In this document: in pieces, positions 1-8,347 of the stretch | Layout: every line of letters starts with the position of its first letter | Position numbering within the stretch: position 1 is the first letter of the stretch | Assembly: GCA_964391195.1 (NCBI GenBank) | Contig: CAYMLG010000016.1 | Coordinates: forward strand, 1-64,000 | Source: JAAYXE01 sp964391195 | GTDB taxonomy: Bacteria > Chloroflexota > Anaerolineae > Anaerolineales > UBA4823 | DNA: 64,000 bases | Direction: 5' to 3' | The notes under the pieces: model-generated | What the model was told of the DNA's origin: nothing | Database searches by the model: none | What the model saw: only the letters and a program-made list of their open reading frames with translations | Made by a program: the position numbers and the translations under genes

Positions 1-378
1 GATTTCATCCGTTCTTCAGGCCCCGGCGGGCAGAACGTCAATAAGGTCGCGTCCGGCGTTCAACTTCGCTTTAACATCGCAGAGTCGAGCGCACTGCCGG
101 ATGAAGTGAAAACCCGGCTGCACCGGATCGCCCGCAACCGGATTAGTGAAGACGGGACCCTGATCATCGAAGCCAGGCGGTACCGCACGCAGGAGCAGAA
201 CCGCCAGGAGGCCATCGAGCGCCTGGTGGAGTTGGTGCGCCGGGCGGCTGTCCCGCCCAAACCGCGCAAGAAAACCAGACCGAGCGAGGCGGCAAAGCGC
301 CTCCGCCTGGAGGAGAAGCGCAAACACAGCCAGAAGAAGCAGATGCGCAGGCAAATACCCCGTGACGATCATTGGTAG
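1..378 (+). CDS. arfB: ArfB-type peptidyl-tRNA hydrolase, 5' end missing
   Basis: This is the C-terminal part (125 residues) of an ArfB/YaeJ-family protein; the start lies before the window. The first codons read D-F-I-R-S-S-G-P-G-G-Q-N-V-N-K-V, the GGQ loop that release factors and ArfB use to hydrolyse the ester bond of peptidyl-tRNA in the ribosome. After the GGQ domain comes a short Arg/Lys-rich tail rich in K-K and R-R pairs. In this family such a tail enters the empty mRNA channel of stalled ribosomes. There is no codon-recognition domain in the visible part and the protein ends soon after GGQ, which favours ArfB over RF1/RF2. The role, rescue of non-stop ribosomes, is inferred from the family. 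Confidence 0.88.
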   Translation, partial: DFIRSSGPGGQNVNKVASGVQLRFNIAESSALPDEVKTRLHRIARNRISEDGTLIIEARRYRTQEQNRQEAIERLVELVRRAAVPPKPRKKTRPSEAAKRLRLEEKRKHSQKKQMRRQIPRDDHW

Positions 379-392
379 TGGGGAGGGGATGG

Positions 393-1133
393 ATGTTTAC
401 GGTTGTCTCGTTGAACATTAATTATTATGTAGATAAGCACGGGCCATGGGAGCAGCGCAGGGGGCTGATCTGCGAGGCGCTGGAGCTCGCCAATGCGGAC
501 TTCGTCGCGCTGCAGGCCGTGCGCCAGGACCCTGCACGGGAGTCCGGGCTGGATCAGGCCCAGCAGTTCAGCCGGATGCTGCCGGTGTACCGCTATGTTT
601 TCTTTGCCCCTGCTGAGACCTTCCCGGATGGATCGGTTCATGGTTCGGCCATCCTTTCGCAGCACCCTTTTGCTTCGCAAGACAGCCTGCCGCTGAGCCT
701 GCAGCCCGGCCTGGAAGACGCCAACCGGCGCTTGCTGCTGCACGCCGCGTTCGAACTGCCGCACATGGTCCTGCACCTGTTCAACGCCCATTTTTCCTGG
801 GTCCCCGAACAGGCCCGGGAAAACCTGAAGCAAGCCATACCGTACATCGGCCGGGTTACCGGGCCGGCTTTGCTGGTGGGCGACTTCAATACCCCCGCCG
901 GTTCCGGGCTGCTCGATCCGTTAATGCAAGCCGGCTGGACAGATGCCTGGGCCAGGCTGCATCCGGACGACCCGGGGGCTACCTTCGAAGCGCCCAAAAC
1001 CAAACTGCGCATTGATTATGCCTGGGTCAATCCGGCCTTGAGCTCAAAGTTGAAAGGGATCGAGCTTATCCTCGGCGATACCGGGAAAATTAGGATGTCG
1101 GACCATTTGGGTTTGAAAGTACAGTTTGAGTGA
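393..1133 (+). CDS. Endonuclease/exonuclease/phosphatase (EEP) family hydrolase
   Basis: A 246-residue protein with the EEP (DNase I-like) fold. Visible motifs are S-L-N-I-N near the start, D-F-V-A-L-Q at the second strand, F-N-A-H-F-S in the middle, the metal/phosphate motif V-G-D-F-N-T, and S-D-H-L-G-L at the C terminus, where D-H is the catalytic pair. The family includes phosphodiesterases, nucleases and sphingomyelinases, and the substrate cannot be read from sequence. There is no signal peptide, so it is probably cytoplasmic. The ATG at 393 is chosen because GGGAGGGG lies 5-6 nt upstream; a TTG at 372 in the same frame would overlap the preceding stop and has no spaced ribosome-binding site. 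Confidence 0.75.
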   Translation: MFTVVSLNINYYVDKHGPWEQRRGLICEALELANADFVALQAVRQDPARESGLDQAQQFSRMLPVYRYVFFAPAETFPDGSVHGSAILSQHPFASQDSLPLSLQPGLEDANRRLLLHAAFELPHMVLHLFNAHFSWVPEQARENLKQAIPYIGRVTGPALLVGDFNTPAGSGLLDPLMQAGWTDAWARLHPDDPGATFEAPKTKLRIDYAWVNPALSSKLKGIELILGDTGKIRMSDHLGLKVQFE

Positions 1134-1308
1134 TTCCGGCCTGCCACAGGCGAAGTGCCCCATCGCCAGCGCGCTCCGGGCCTGGAATCCACCCCGCTCC
1201 GTCGGGGGTGCTCCGTAAGTCCAAGGTCCACGGCATAAGCGGTCATCCCGGCCGTTCCTGCCCGGTCGGGAGGGGAACATTAGGGTAAAATGGGGGAAGG
1301 GAGAAAGG

Positions 1309-1758
1309 ATGGCCCGGATGGACAATCAACCTCATTCCTTCTGGAAGCGGCTGCTGCCGGCGGCGGGTTTCCTCGCCTTAAGCCTGGGGCTGTTGCTGTT
1401 GTGCCTGGCGCAGCCTACCCCGGCCCTCGCCGATGGGGGAGGTTTTTTCACTCCCACCTTCACCCCCAGCCCCACGCCAACCCCCACCATCACCCCTTCG
1501 CCTACGCCGATTCCCACCGAGACCCCCATCCCCAGCCCAACCCTGGCGATCGGGGTGGTCGATGTGGATTCCACCCGGGCTGCTGCTACCCTGCAGGCTT
1601 TAGCAGGGATGGACCTGGATGAGGAAGAAGAGGCGGGCGGCGGCATCGGCAGCTTGAACCTGGGTGGAGTGCTGTGCTGGCCGTTTGCCCTGGGTTTCAT
1701 CTTGCTGGTGGTCCTGGTCGGTGCAACGGTGTTGCGTCCCCAGCCCACCACCCCCTGA
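1309..1758 (+). CDS. Thr/Pro-stalk membrane protein, function unknown
   Basis: A 149-residue protein that I cannot assign to a family. An N-terminal hydrophobic segment (about residues 14-40) ends in A-L-A-D and looks like a signal peptide. It is followed by a low-complexity stalk of T-P/S-P repeats (about residues 45-80), a short acidic stretch (D-L-D-E-E-E-E) and a second hydrophobic segment near the C terminus (about 118-142). The layout suggests an extracytoplasmic stalk anchored in the membrane. A second in-frame ATG lies at 1318. A TAAAAT box about 20 nt upstream and GAAAGGA just before the ATG may be its promoter and ribosome-binding site. A strong terminator follows. Confidence 0.55.
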   Translation: MARMDNQPHSFWKRLLPAAGFLALSLGLLLLCLAQPTPALADGGGFFTPTFTPSPTPTPTITPSPTPIPTETPIPSPTLAIGVVDVDSTRAAATLQALAGMDLDEEEEAGGGIGSLNLGGVLCWPFALGFILLVVLVGATVLRPQPTTP

Positions 1759-1786
1759 CCGCCTGCTGATATCCCTGGCAATCCAC

Positions 1787-1825
1787 ATGACCCATCCCGG
1801 ATTTATGGATGGGTCATAGTTTTTA
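1787..1825 (+). terminator. Rho-independent terminator
   Basis: A perfect 11-bp stem (ATGACCCATCC at 1787-1797 pairing with 1807-1817), a 9-nt loop and then AGTTTTTAA. It ends the stalk-protein transcript. On the other strand it has no T tract, so it serves the + strand. Confidence 0.85.
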
Positions 1826-1852
1826 AGTGGAGATAGCCTGCTTGCGTGGGGT

Positions 1853-3979
1853 TTATTCGAACAGGAAAATATGCACCTCACGCGGGCCGTGGACGCCGGT
1901 GGTCAGCGTCATCTCGATGTCCGCGGTGCGCGAGGGCCCGGTGATCAGGGTCAGGGATGGGGCCTGGCGCACGACCGGCAGCTTGAGGGCCGCCTGCAGA
2001 GAGGGGAGGATCGCCGTCTTGGGGAGCACCGCCAGGTGGGTTTCGACCACCAGCGAGGCGGCTGCCGGGCGGGATTCGTCGCAGGGGACCAGCAGGCTGC
2101 CCGTCTCGGCGACTCCCGCAGCCGCCCCGGTGAGCCCGATTGGCGGCGGAGCTTCCCCGGCGAGCTCGGCCTGAGGATCGTAGCGGTGAGATACCGCCAT
2201 CCCCCCCTGGCGCAGCGCCTCCGGCAGGCCGGCAGGTAAGGCCTGATCTTCCCAGGCCAGCAGAGATGAGACGCCGCGTGAGCGGCAGAACTGCAGGATG
2301 GCATCGGGTAAATCCGCAGCCGCGCACGGGTGGAGGACAACTCCCATCTTGCCGGCCTCATCCTGGAAGCGTTTCTCCAAAGGTAGCGCCGGCATGCCGG
2401 AGGGGCTCTCCTGCTGCCCGGCAGGAGCGGCTGTCTCCCGGCGATCCCCGCCGGACCGGGCCGGGTGGACGCTTTCGGGCTCGGACAGCAAGCGCCCCAC
2501 CCTTGCCCGGAAGGGCGCGGCCGCAGGCTTGGGAAAATCGCGGCTGGTTCCCCACCCGGTAAACGCCGGCAGGCGCAGCCAGGCGGAGCGGGGGGCGATC
2601 AGGCGAGAAACTAGGCCCGCCAGGCGCTGCGCCAGGATATAGCGCCTCGGTGAACTGCTGATCCAGGCGTACAGCCGCAGCCCCAGGGTGAGGCCTCTTC
2701 CGATCTGGGGCGCAGCGCCGGCCCCGCGCCTCGGCCCGGCTGTTGGCGGCTCGTCCCGGTTAACCGCGGGGACCAGACCGGCGCGTACCCGCAGCAGCAA
2801 AGCCGGCAGGTCGATGTCCACCGGGCAGGCCTCCCGGCAGGCCCCGCACAGGCTGGAGGCCTGGGCCAGATGTCCGAATGTTTCTGGCCCGAACAAGCCG
2901 GGCGAGACCACCGAGCCGATCGGGCCCGGGTAAGGGGCAGGCTGCCCGGCCTGGCCCACATAGCCATGACCGCCGATTTCCCGGAAGATCGGGCAGGCGT
3001 TCAGGCACGCCCCGCACCGGATGCACAGCAGCGCCTGGCTCAACGGAGAGCTTCGCATCCGCCCTCGCCCGTTATCGACCAGGATCAGGTGCCGCTGAGG
3101 CGCTTCCCCTTGCCGGGTTGGGGATGGCTCCACCCGGTTGAGCAGGCTGGTATAAGCGGTAAGTTTCAGCCCGGAGGCGGAACGAGGAAGCAGCTGCAGC
3201 ATCAGCCCCAGGTCTTCCAGAGTGGGGACGAGGCGCTCGATCCCCATCAGGGCGATGTGCACCGGCGGCAGGGTGGTCACCATGCGCCCGTTCCCTTCGT
3301 TGGTCACCAGGCACAATGTGCCCGTCTCGGCTACCCCAAAATTAACCCCAGAGAGGCCGATATCGGCGGACAGGAACGTGCGGCGGAGCCGCGCGCGGGC
3401 GGCAGCGGTCAATTCCAGCACATCGTCGGTGTAAGCCAATCCGAGCTTATCGGCGAAAGTGCGCCCGACATCCGCCCGGCGCAGGTGCACAGCCGGGGTG
3501 ATGATGTGGGCCGGCCGTTCCCCGCGCAGTTGGATGATGAACTCCCCCAGGTCCGTCTCGATCACCTGCATCCCGGCCCGCTCCAGGGCCTGGTTGATCT
3601 CGATCTCTTCGCCCACCATCGTCTTGGATTTGGCGATCAGGGGCTGTGACCCCGGCGAGACCTGGTTGGCGATCTCCAACACCAGCCGCACGGCCTGCGC
3701 CGCGTCCTGCGCGTGATGGACGTGAACCCCATTCTCTGTCAGGCGGCGGGTGAACGTCTCCAGGTAATCGTCCAAATGTGAGACCACCTCGGCCCGTACT
3801 TCGTGCGCCCGGCGGCGCAGCACTTGCGCCGGCTCGGGCAGCGAGGCGTATGAGGCCAGGCGGGCGCGGTTCCGCCGCTCGGCGTTGGCGTCGAGCGCCG
3901 CTTGCAGAGCAGGGTTATCCAGAGAGAGGTGGATGGACTGGTGAAAGGGTCCGGCTGCTTTTGCCATTGATTCGCTCAT
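1853..3979 (-). CDS. lutB: Fused LutB-LutC lactate utilisation protein
   Basis: A 708-residue fusion. Residues about 70-300 are a LUD domain. C319-C322-C325-C329 (C-I-R-C-G-A-C-L-N-A-C-P) and C378-C381-C385 (C-G-A-C-R-E-A-C-P-V) are ferredoxin-type Fe-S motifs; together they make LutB. After a variable Pro/Arg-rich linker (about 480-540), residues about 545-708 form a second LUD domain with G-V-A-E-T-G-S and G-P-S-R-T-A-D-I-E, as in LutC. In Bacillus LutA, LutB and LutC oxidise L-lactate to pyruvate; here B and C are one chain. The start codon overlaps the lutA stop by 4 nt (ATGA), indicating translational coupling. The electron acceptor is unknown. Confidence 0.85.
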   Translation of the reverse strand: MSESMAKAAGPFHQSIHLSLDNPALQAALDANAERRNRARLASYASLPEPAQVLRRRAHEVRAEVVSHLDDYLETFTRRLTENGVHVHHAQDAAQAVRLVLEIANQVSPGSQPLIAKSKTMVGEEIEINQALERAGMQVIETDLGEFIIQLRGERPAHIITPAVHLRRADVGRTFADKLGLAYTDDVLELTAAARARLRRTFLSADIGLSGVNFGVAETGTLCLVTNEGNGRMVTTLPPVHIALMGIERLVPTLEDLGLMLQLLPRSASGLKLTAYTSLLNRVEPSPTRQGEAPQRHLILVDNGRGRMRSSPLSQALLCIRCGACLNACPIFREIGGHGYVGQAGQPAPYPGPIGSVVSPGLFGPETFGHLAQASSLCGACREACPVDIDLPALLLRVRAGLVPAVNRDEPPTAGPRRGAGAAPQIGRGLTLGLRLYAWISSSPRRYILAQRLAGLVSRLIAPRSAWLRLPAFTGWGTSRDFPKPAAAPFRARVGRLLSEPESVHPARSGGDRRETAAPAGQQESPSGMPALPLEKRFQDEAGKMGVVLHPCAAADLPDAILQFCRSRGVSSLLAWEDQALPAGLPEALRQGGMAVSHRYDPQAELAGEAPPPIGLTGAAAGVAETGSLLVPCDESRPAAASLVVETHLAVLPKTAILPSLQAALKLPVVRQAPSLTLITGPSRTADIEMTLTTGVHGPREVHIFLFE

Positions 3980-4716
3980 CCGCCTCCGGCCAGCACTTCG
4001 GCGATATGCAGCGCGCGCCGGGGCAGCCCGCGGCGGATCAGCCCGCCGTTGAGGTGAGAGATACAGCCGGCATCACAAGAGATCAGGTAGTCCGCTCCGC
4101 AGGCTTTCAGGTTGGCGAGCTTCCGCTCCATCATGGCGATGGAGAGCTGTGGGTGCTCCGCCGCAAAAACTCCCCCAAACCCGCAGCAGTCGGTGCTCTC
4201 CGGTAGGTCTACGATTTGCGCCTCCCGCACCGCGGCGAGCAGCGCTCGCGGCTGGCGATCGACCTCGAGCTCCCGCAGGAGATGGCAGGAGGGGTGATAT
4301 GCCAGGCGGGCCGGGAAGCGGGCCCCGAGATCCACCACCCTCAGCACATCGACCAGGTATTCGCTGAATTCGTAGGTGCGCTCGGCCAGGGATCGGGCCC
4401 TGGCCAGCCAGGGGGGATCATTGGCAAACAGTTCCAGGTAAGCGTGCCGTATCATGGCCGCGCAAGAGCCGGACGGAACGACCACAGGACCGCGAGTGGC
4501 TTCGAAAACGCGGATGGTGTGCTCCGCTGCCGGGCGAGCCTCACGGCGCAGTCCGGCGTTGAAGGCCGGCTGGCCGCAGCATGTCTGTCCGGCGGGAAAT
4601 TCCACTCGCACACCCTGGCGCTGTAACACTCGCACCACAGCTTCACCCACCTGGGGGTAGAGCGTATCGAGCAGACAGGTGATAAACAATTGAACCGTTG
4701 GGGGCATCGCTGACAT
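3976..4716 (-). CDS. lutA: LutA-type CCG-domain lactate utilisation subunit
   Basis: A 246-residue (Fe-S)-binding protein with two CCG domains: C-L-L-D plus Q-T-C-C-G-Q-P-A-F in the N-terminal half and S-C-H-L-L-R plus D-C-C-G-F-G-G in the C-terminal half. This is the LutA/GlpC/heterodisulfide reductase type in which cysteines hold a non-cubane cluster. It pairs with the LutBC fusion that it overlaps by 4 nt. The ATG at 4716 is chosen because AGAGG lies 7 nt before it. A longer frame to 4848 would cross into the divergent glgP start and lacks family similarity. The promoter must lie in the ~80 bp shared with glgP. Confidence 0.87.
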   Translation of the reverse strand: MSAMPPTVQLFITCLLDTLYPQVGEAVVRVLQRQGVRVEFPAGQTCCGQPAFNAGLRREARPAAEHTIRVFEATRGPVVVPSGSCAAMIRHAYLELFANDPPWLARARSLAERTYEFSEYLVDVLRVVDLGARFPARLAYHPSCHLLRELEVDRQPRALLAAVREAQIVDLPESTDCCGFGGVFAAEHPQLSIAMMERKLANLKACGADYLISCDAGCISHLNGGLIRRGLPRRALHIAEVLAGGG

Positions 4717-4795
4717 TCTAACACCTCTGCTGATCACCGTGGTAAGATTGTATCTGGTCTTAATTCTCTGAATAGTTGCGCGAAGGACGTTTGCG

Positions 4796-6970
4796 ATGCC
4801 TGTATTTCGTACCGAAATCCCGAACCACTTCAGCCTGCCGCGCCGCATAAACCGCCTGGGTGAGCTCGCCTACAATTTGTGGTGGACCTGGAACCCGGAC
4901 GCCCAACGCCTGTACTCCCGCATTGATCCCGAACTGTGGGAGAAGACCTATCACAACCCGGTCTTGTTCCTGCGCCAGGTGGAACGTTCGAAGCTCAATG
5001 CGGTGACCAACAACCGCTATTATCTGGATTTCTACGACCGGACCTTCCGTTTATTTGACCAGTACATGTCGAATAAAGATACCTGGTTCAGCCGCACCCA
5101 TCCAAATTGGGTGAACCGGCCGGTCGCCTATTTTTCGATGGAGTACGGCCTGCACGAAACCCTTCCCATTTATGCCGGCGGCCTGGGTGTGCTCTCCGGC
5201 GATCATGTGAAGGAGGCCAGCGATCTCGGTCTGCCCTTCGTAGCGATTGGTTTTTTCTACACCGAAGGTTACTTCACCCAGCGCATTACAGAGGATGGCT
5301 GGCAGGAGGCCGCGTACAACCGGCATAACCTGGAAGATCTGCCCGTGCTGCCGGTGTTCACCGAGGAGGGCAAACCGCTGACCATCTCGGTGGAACTGCC
5401 CGGCCGGGAGGTGAGCGCCCGGTTGTGGGAAATTCACGCCGGCCGCATTCCGATCTATCTGCTGGATACGAACATCGAGAGCAATTCCGTCGCCGACCGG
5501 GCGTTGAGCGCCCGCCTGTACAGCAGCGACATCGATCTGCGCATTTCCCAGGAAATTCTGTTGGGCATTGGCGGAGTGCGCGCCCTTCGCACGCTGGGTT
5601 ATAACCCGAGTGTATGGCACATGAACGAAGGGCACTCGGCCTTTCTGGTGATCGAGCGCATCCGTGAATTTATGGCCGCGGACCACACTTTCGAAGAAGC
5701 TGCGGAGATCGTGCGCCAGACGAATGTGTTCACAACCCACACCCCGGTTCCGGCCGGTAACGACGCCTTCCCGCTGTGGCCGATCGAGCGCTACTTCGCC
5801 AACCTCTGGCCCGAATTAAATCTGGACCGGGAAAAGTTCATCGACCTGGCGCGGCAGACGGCCCCCTGGGGCGACACTTTCACCATGCCCGTGCTCGCCC
5901 TGCGCTTCTCGAATGGGCGGAATGCTGTGTCGGAGCTGCACGGGCGGGTTTCTCGCCGCATGTGGCACTGGTTGTGGCCGGACCGCCAGGAGGATGACGT
6001 GCCGATCACGCACGTCACCAACGGCGTGCATACCGGCACCTGGCTGGCTCGCCGGCTGCGCCACCTTTACGACCGTTATCTGGGCCCCGATTGGATGGAG
6101 CATGCGGATGATCCCGAGGTCTGGGAGCTGGTCAAAAACATCCCCGACGACCAGCTCTGGGCGGTGCGCCGGCACCTGAAGCGAAAGCTGGTGGCTTATA
6201 TCCGGGAACGGTCGCGGCAGCTATGGCAGCAGGGCAAGCTGCACCCCGTGCAGGTGGTGGCGGGAGGGGTCATGTTGGATCCTTACGCCCTCACGATCGG
6301 CTTTGCCCGCCGCTTCGCGCCTTATAAGCGGGCGAACCTGGTGCTGACCGATGTCGAACGCCTGCTGAAGCTCGTCAACCGCTCCGGAATGCCGCTCCAA
6401 ATTATTTTCGCCGGGAAATCCCATCCTGACCATGAAGGTGGTAAACTGCTCATCCAGGAAGTGTACCGCATCGTGAAGAAGGCGGAGAGCGGCGGGCGAC
6501 TGGTGTTCCTGGAAGATTACGACCTGAATCTGGCTCGCTATCTTACCCAGGGCGTGGACGTGTGGATGAATACGCCGCGCCGGCCGAACGAAGCCTCGGG
6601 CACCTCCGGGCAGAAAGCGGCCTTGAACGGCGTGCTGAACTTCTCGGTCCTGGATGGATGGTGGCGGGAAGGATATAACGGCCAGAATGGCTGGGCGATC
6701 GGCAGGGATGCGGATTACGACGATCCTGAAGTCCAGGACGAGGAGGACGCGGAATCCCTGTACGATGTGCTCGAGAACGAGATTATCCCCCTTTATTACC
6801 AGATCCGCACCTCCGATGGGCTGCCGGGTGAATGGATCGCCCGGATGAAAGAGTCTATTCGTACCCTGGCGCCGCAGTTCAGCATGCGCCGGATGGTTAA
6901 GGAATATATCGAAGGTCTGTACCTGCCTGCCATGCAGCGGAGCGGAGAGCGCACCGAGGAACGCGCCTGA
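4796..6970 (+). CDS. glgP: Alpha-glucan (glycogen/maltodextrin) phosphorylase
   Basis: A 724-residue GT35 phosphorylase of the GlgP type with a DUF3417-like N terminus (L-A-Y-N-L-W-W-T-W-N-P-D, residues about 23-34). It releases glucose-1-phosphate from alpha-1,4-glucans in the cytoplasm. Landmarks are A-Y-F-S-M-E-Y-G-L-H-E-T (about 105-116), W-H-M-N-E-G-H-S-A-F (about 275) and the pyridoxal-phosphate site E-A-S-G-T-S-G-Q-K-A-A-L-N-G, with K607 as the probable Schiff-base lysine. In the classical family this loop reads G-T-x-N-M-K, so G-Q-K is a subfamily variant. AAGGA lies upstream of the ATG. It is divergent from lutA. Confidence 0.93.
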   Translation: MPVFRTEIPNHFSLPRRINRLGELAYNLWWTWNPDAQRLYSRIDPELWEKTYHNPVLFLRQVERSKLNAVTNNRYYLDFYDRTFRLFDQYMSNKDTWFSRTHPNWVNRPVAYFSMEYGLHETLPIYAGGLGVLSGDHVKEASDLGLPFVAIGFFYTEGYFTQRITEDGWQEAAYNRHNLEDLPVLPVFTEEGKPLTISVELPGREVSARLWEIHAGRIPIYLLDTNIESNSVADRALSARLYSSDIDLRISQEILLGIGGVRALRTLGYNPSVWHMNEGHSAFLVIERIREFMAADHTFEEAAEIVRQTNVFTTHTPVPAGNDAFPLWPIERYFANLWPELNLDREKFIDLARQTAPWGDTFTMPVLALRFSNGRNAVSELHGRVSRRMWHWLWPDRQEDDVPITHVTNGVHTGTWLARRLRHLYDRYLGPDWMEHADDPEVWELVKNIPDDQLWAVRRHLKRKLVAYIRERSRQLWQQGKLHPVQVVAGGVMLDPYALTIGFARRFAPYKRANLVLTDVERLLKLVNRSGMPLQIIFAGKSHPDHEGGKLLIQEVYRIVKKAESGGRLVFLEDYDLNLARYLTQGVDVWMNTPRRPNEASGTSGQKAALNGVLNFSVLDGWWREGYNGQNGWAIGRDADYDDPEVQDEEDAESLYDVLENEIIPLYYQIRTSDGLPGEWIARMKESIRTLAPQFSMRRMVKEYIEGLYLPAMQRSGERTEERA

Positions 6971-7045
6971 AAGGCGAGGACAGACACCTGCTGCGGAAAA
7001 CCCGCTTACAGCGGACGCGAAAATCAATAATAAAGAGAGTTGCAA

Positions 7046-7573
7046 ATGGAACTAGATTTCTCCCTTCCGGCCCTGCTCGGCGCAGGGTTGATTTTTATGC
7101 TGCGCGTCGGCGACATGTCTTTGGATACACTCCGTGTGTTGTTTGTCATGCGCGGCCGGAAAGAGATGGCCTGGGTGCTGGGCTTTTTCCAGGCAGTCAT
7201 CTTCGTCCTGGCGATCAGTTCGGTGCTCAGCAACCTGGACAACGTCTTGAATGTGATCGGCTATGCCGCCGGGTTTGCCACCGGGAACGTGGTGGGCATC
7301 ATGATCGAAGAGAAGATCGCCATTGGGCATATCCACCTGCGGGTGATGAGCCCCCGCTTGGGCACGGCGATTGCCGAACGCCTGCGCGAGGATGGGTATG
7401 CCGTCACCGAAATCCCGGCGCGCGGCAAAGACGGGATGGTTACTGTATTGGCCGTCTCTGTGCTGCGGAAGCAGGTGCAGGGGGTGCGCGAGCTGGTCAA
7501 CGAGGTCGATCCGAACGCTTTCATTACCGCAGAAGATGTGCGCCCGGTGCGCCGGGGTTTTTGGAGAGCATAG
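7046..7573 (+). CDS. UPF0316 (DUF5698/DUF2179) membrane protein
   Basis: A 175-residue protein with hydrophobic helices in the first ~90 residues (including the conserved-looking R-V-G-D-M-S-L-D-T-L-R and G-F-F-Q-A-V-I-F). A soluble C-terminal DUF2179-like domain contains R-E-D-G-Y-A-V-T-E and G-K-D-G-M-V-T-V-L. UPF0316 proteins are widespread and have no established biochemical role; the C-terminal fold resembles small ligand-binding domains. The ATG at 7046 is preferred over a TTG at 7040 because GAGAG lies just upstream. It is followed by its own terminator. Confidence 0.8.
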   Translation: MELDFSLPALLGAGLIFMLRVGDMSLDTLRVLFVMRGRKEMAWVLGFFQAVIFVLAISSVLSNLDNVLNVIGYAAGFATGNVVGIMIEEKIAIGHIHLRVMSPRLGTAIAERLREDGYAVTEIPARGKDGMVTVLAVSVLRKQVQGVRELVNEVDPNAFITAEDVRPVRRGFWRA

Positions 7574-7596
7574 ACCGCACTTGGATATGGGATGAG

Positions 7597-7634
7597 AACC
7601 GCCCGCCAGGCAGCGCCAGGTGGGCGGTTTTGAT
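7597..7634 (+). terminator. Rho-independent terminator after UPF0316 gene
   Basis: AACCGCCC (7597-7604) pairs with GGGCGGTT (7622-7629), followed by TTTGATT. It separates the glgP side from the rrf2-cyd module. Confidence 0.75.
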
Positions 7635-7690
7635 TCTGGGTTGTATCCAACCGAAGGCCGAACCCTTGCTTGTGAAGCCTCTCACGAAAC

Positions 7691-7727
7691 CTGACATTTG
7701 TCAGGTCCCGCGCATGACAAATGTCAG
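7691..7727. promoter_or_regulatory. Nested palindrome upstream of rrf2-cydABDC, probable operator
   Basis: Two 13-nt arms, CTGACATTTGTCA (7691-7703) and TGACAAATGTCAG (7715-7727), are perfect reverse complements with an 11-nt spacer. Each arm is itself near-palindromic (CTGACA-TT-TGTCAG at 7691-7704; TGACA-AA-TGTCA at 7715-7726), giving two dyads centred 23 bp apart, about two helical turns. This suits two regulator dimers on one DNA face. There is no T tract, so it is not a typical terminator. The likely ligand is the adjacent Rrf2 protein; that is inference. Confidence 0.65.
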
Positions 7728-7853
7728 TAGACCTGTTTTGTGAAATTCTTTACTATTGTTGTAAGTGTTGAGCTTAATGGTAAACGTTATAGTCCGGAAA
7801 GCAATTTTAGGAGTGCACGGAAAGCTCGTGATCACTCTGAGGGAGGCTTCATC

Positions 7854-8291
7854 TTGTTTCGAGTAAACCGGCGAACGGATTATGCAGTACGAGTCATGCT
7901 GGCCCTGGCCAAACGTCCGGCAGGGGCGCGTATATCGACCCGGACGATTCAAGACGAGATGCTCGTCCCCCCGGCCTTTCTGCAGCGCATCATTGCGGAT
8001 CTGTCAAAAGCGGAATTGATCAACACCTTTGCCGGCCCAAGCGGCGGCCTGGAATTGGCCCATCCGGCCGAGGAAATCCATTTGCTGCGGATTTGGGAGG
8101 CGATCGAAGGGCCTCTCCTCATCTCAGATTGTGTGCGCGGTGTGCACGAGTGCCCCCTGGGGATCCTATGCCCGGTGCGGAGACGTTGGTGTAAGCTGCA
8201 GCTGCTGATTGAAAACGAATTAAGGGGGATCACCCTGGCGCAGTTGGCCGCCGATGCAGAGTTGATTCTTTTAGAGAAAAGCCACCTCTAG
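7854..8291 (+). CDS. Rrf2-family transcriptional regulator, probable Fe-S sensor
   Basis: A 145-residue Rrf2 winged-helix protein, starting F-R-V-N-R-R-T-D-Y-A-V-R, the typical first-helix motif. The recognition region includes P-P-A-F-L-Q-R-I-I and G-P-S-G-G-L. C93, C100 and C106 (spacing 6 and 5) sit where IscR, NsrR and RsrR bind an Fe-S cluster; C113 is an extra cysteine. The TTG start at 7854 is chosen because GGGAGG lies 7 nt before it and because it gives the family's usual N terminus. An upstream in-frame extension to 7740 is not conserved-looking. Directly upstream of cydA, it probably senses O2, NO or redox state and controls the oxidase genes. Confidence 0.85.
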   Translation: MFRVNRRTDYAVRVMLALAKRPAGARISTRTIQDEMLVPPAFLQRIIADLSKAELINTFAGPSGGLELAHPAEEIHLLRIWEAIEGPLLISDCVRGVHECPLGILCPVRRRWCKLQLLIENELRGITLAQLAADAELILLEKSHL

Positions 8292-8347
8292 CTCTAACCG
8301 GCTGGAAGGGGGAACGTATCCAAGTTCTTTTCGATAAGGAGAATGCT

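Noticed and set aside
1134..1308. Possible small gene in the 175-bp spacer
   Set aside because: Open frames here are short, with no ribosome-binding site; only a weak -10 for the next gene is seen.
4717..4848. 44-residue N-terminal extension of lutA
   Set aside because: It would overlap the divergent glgP start and lacks LutA similarity.
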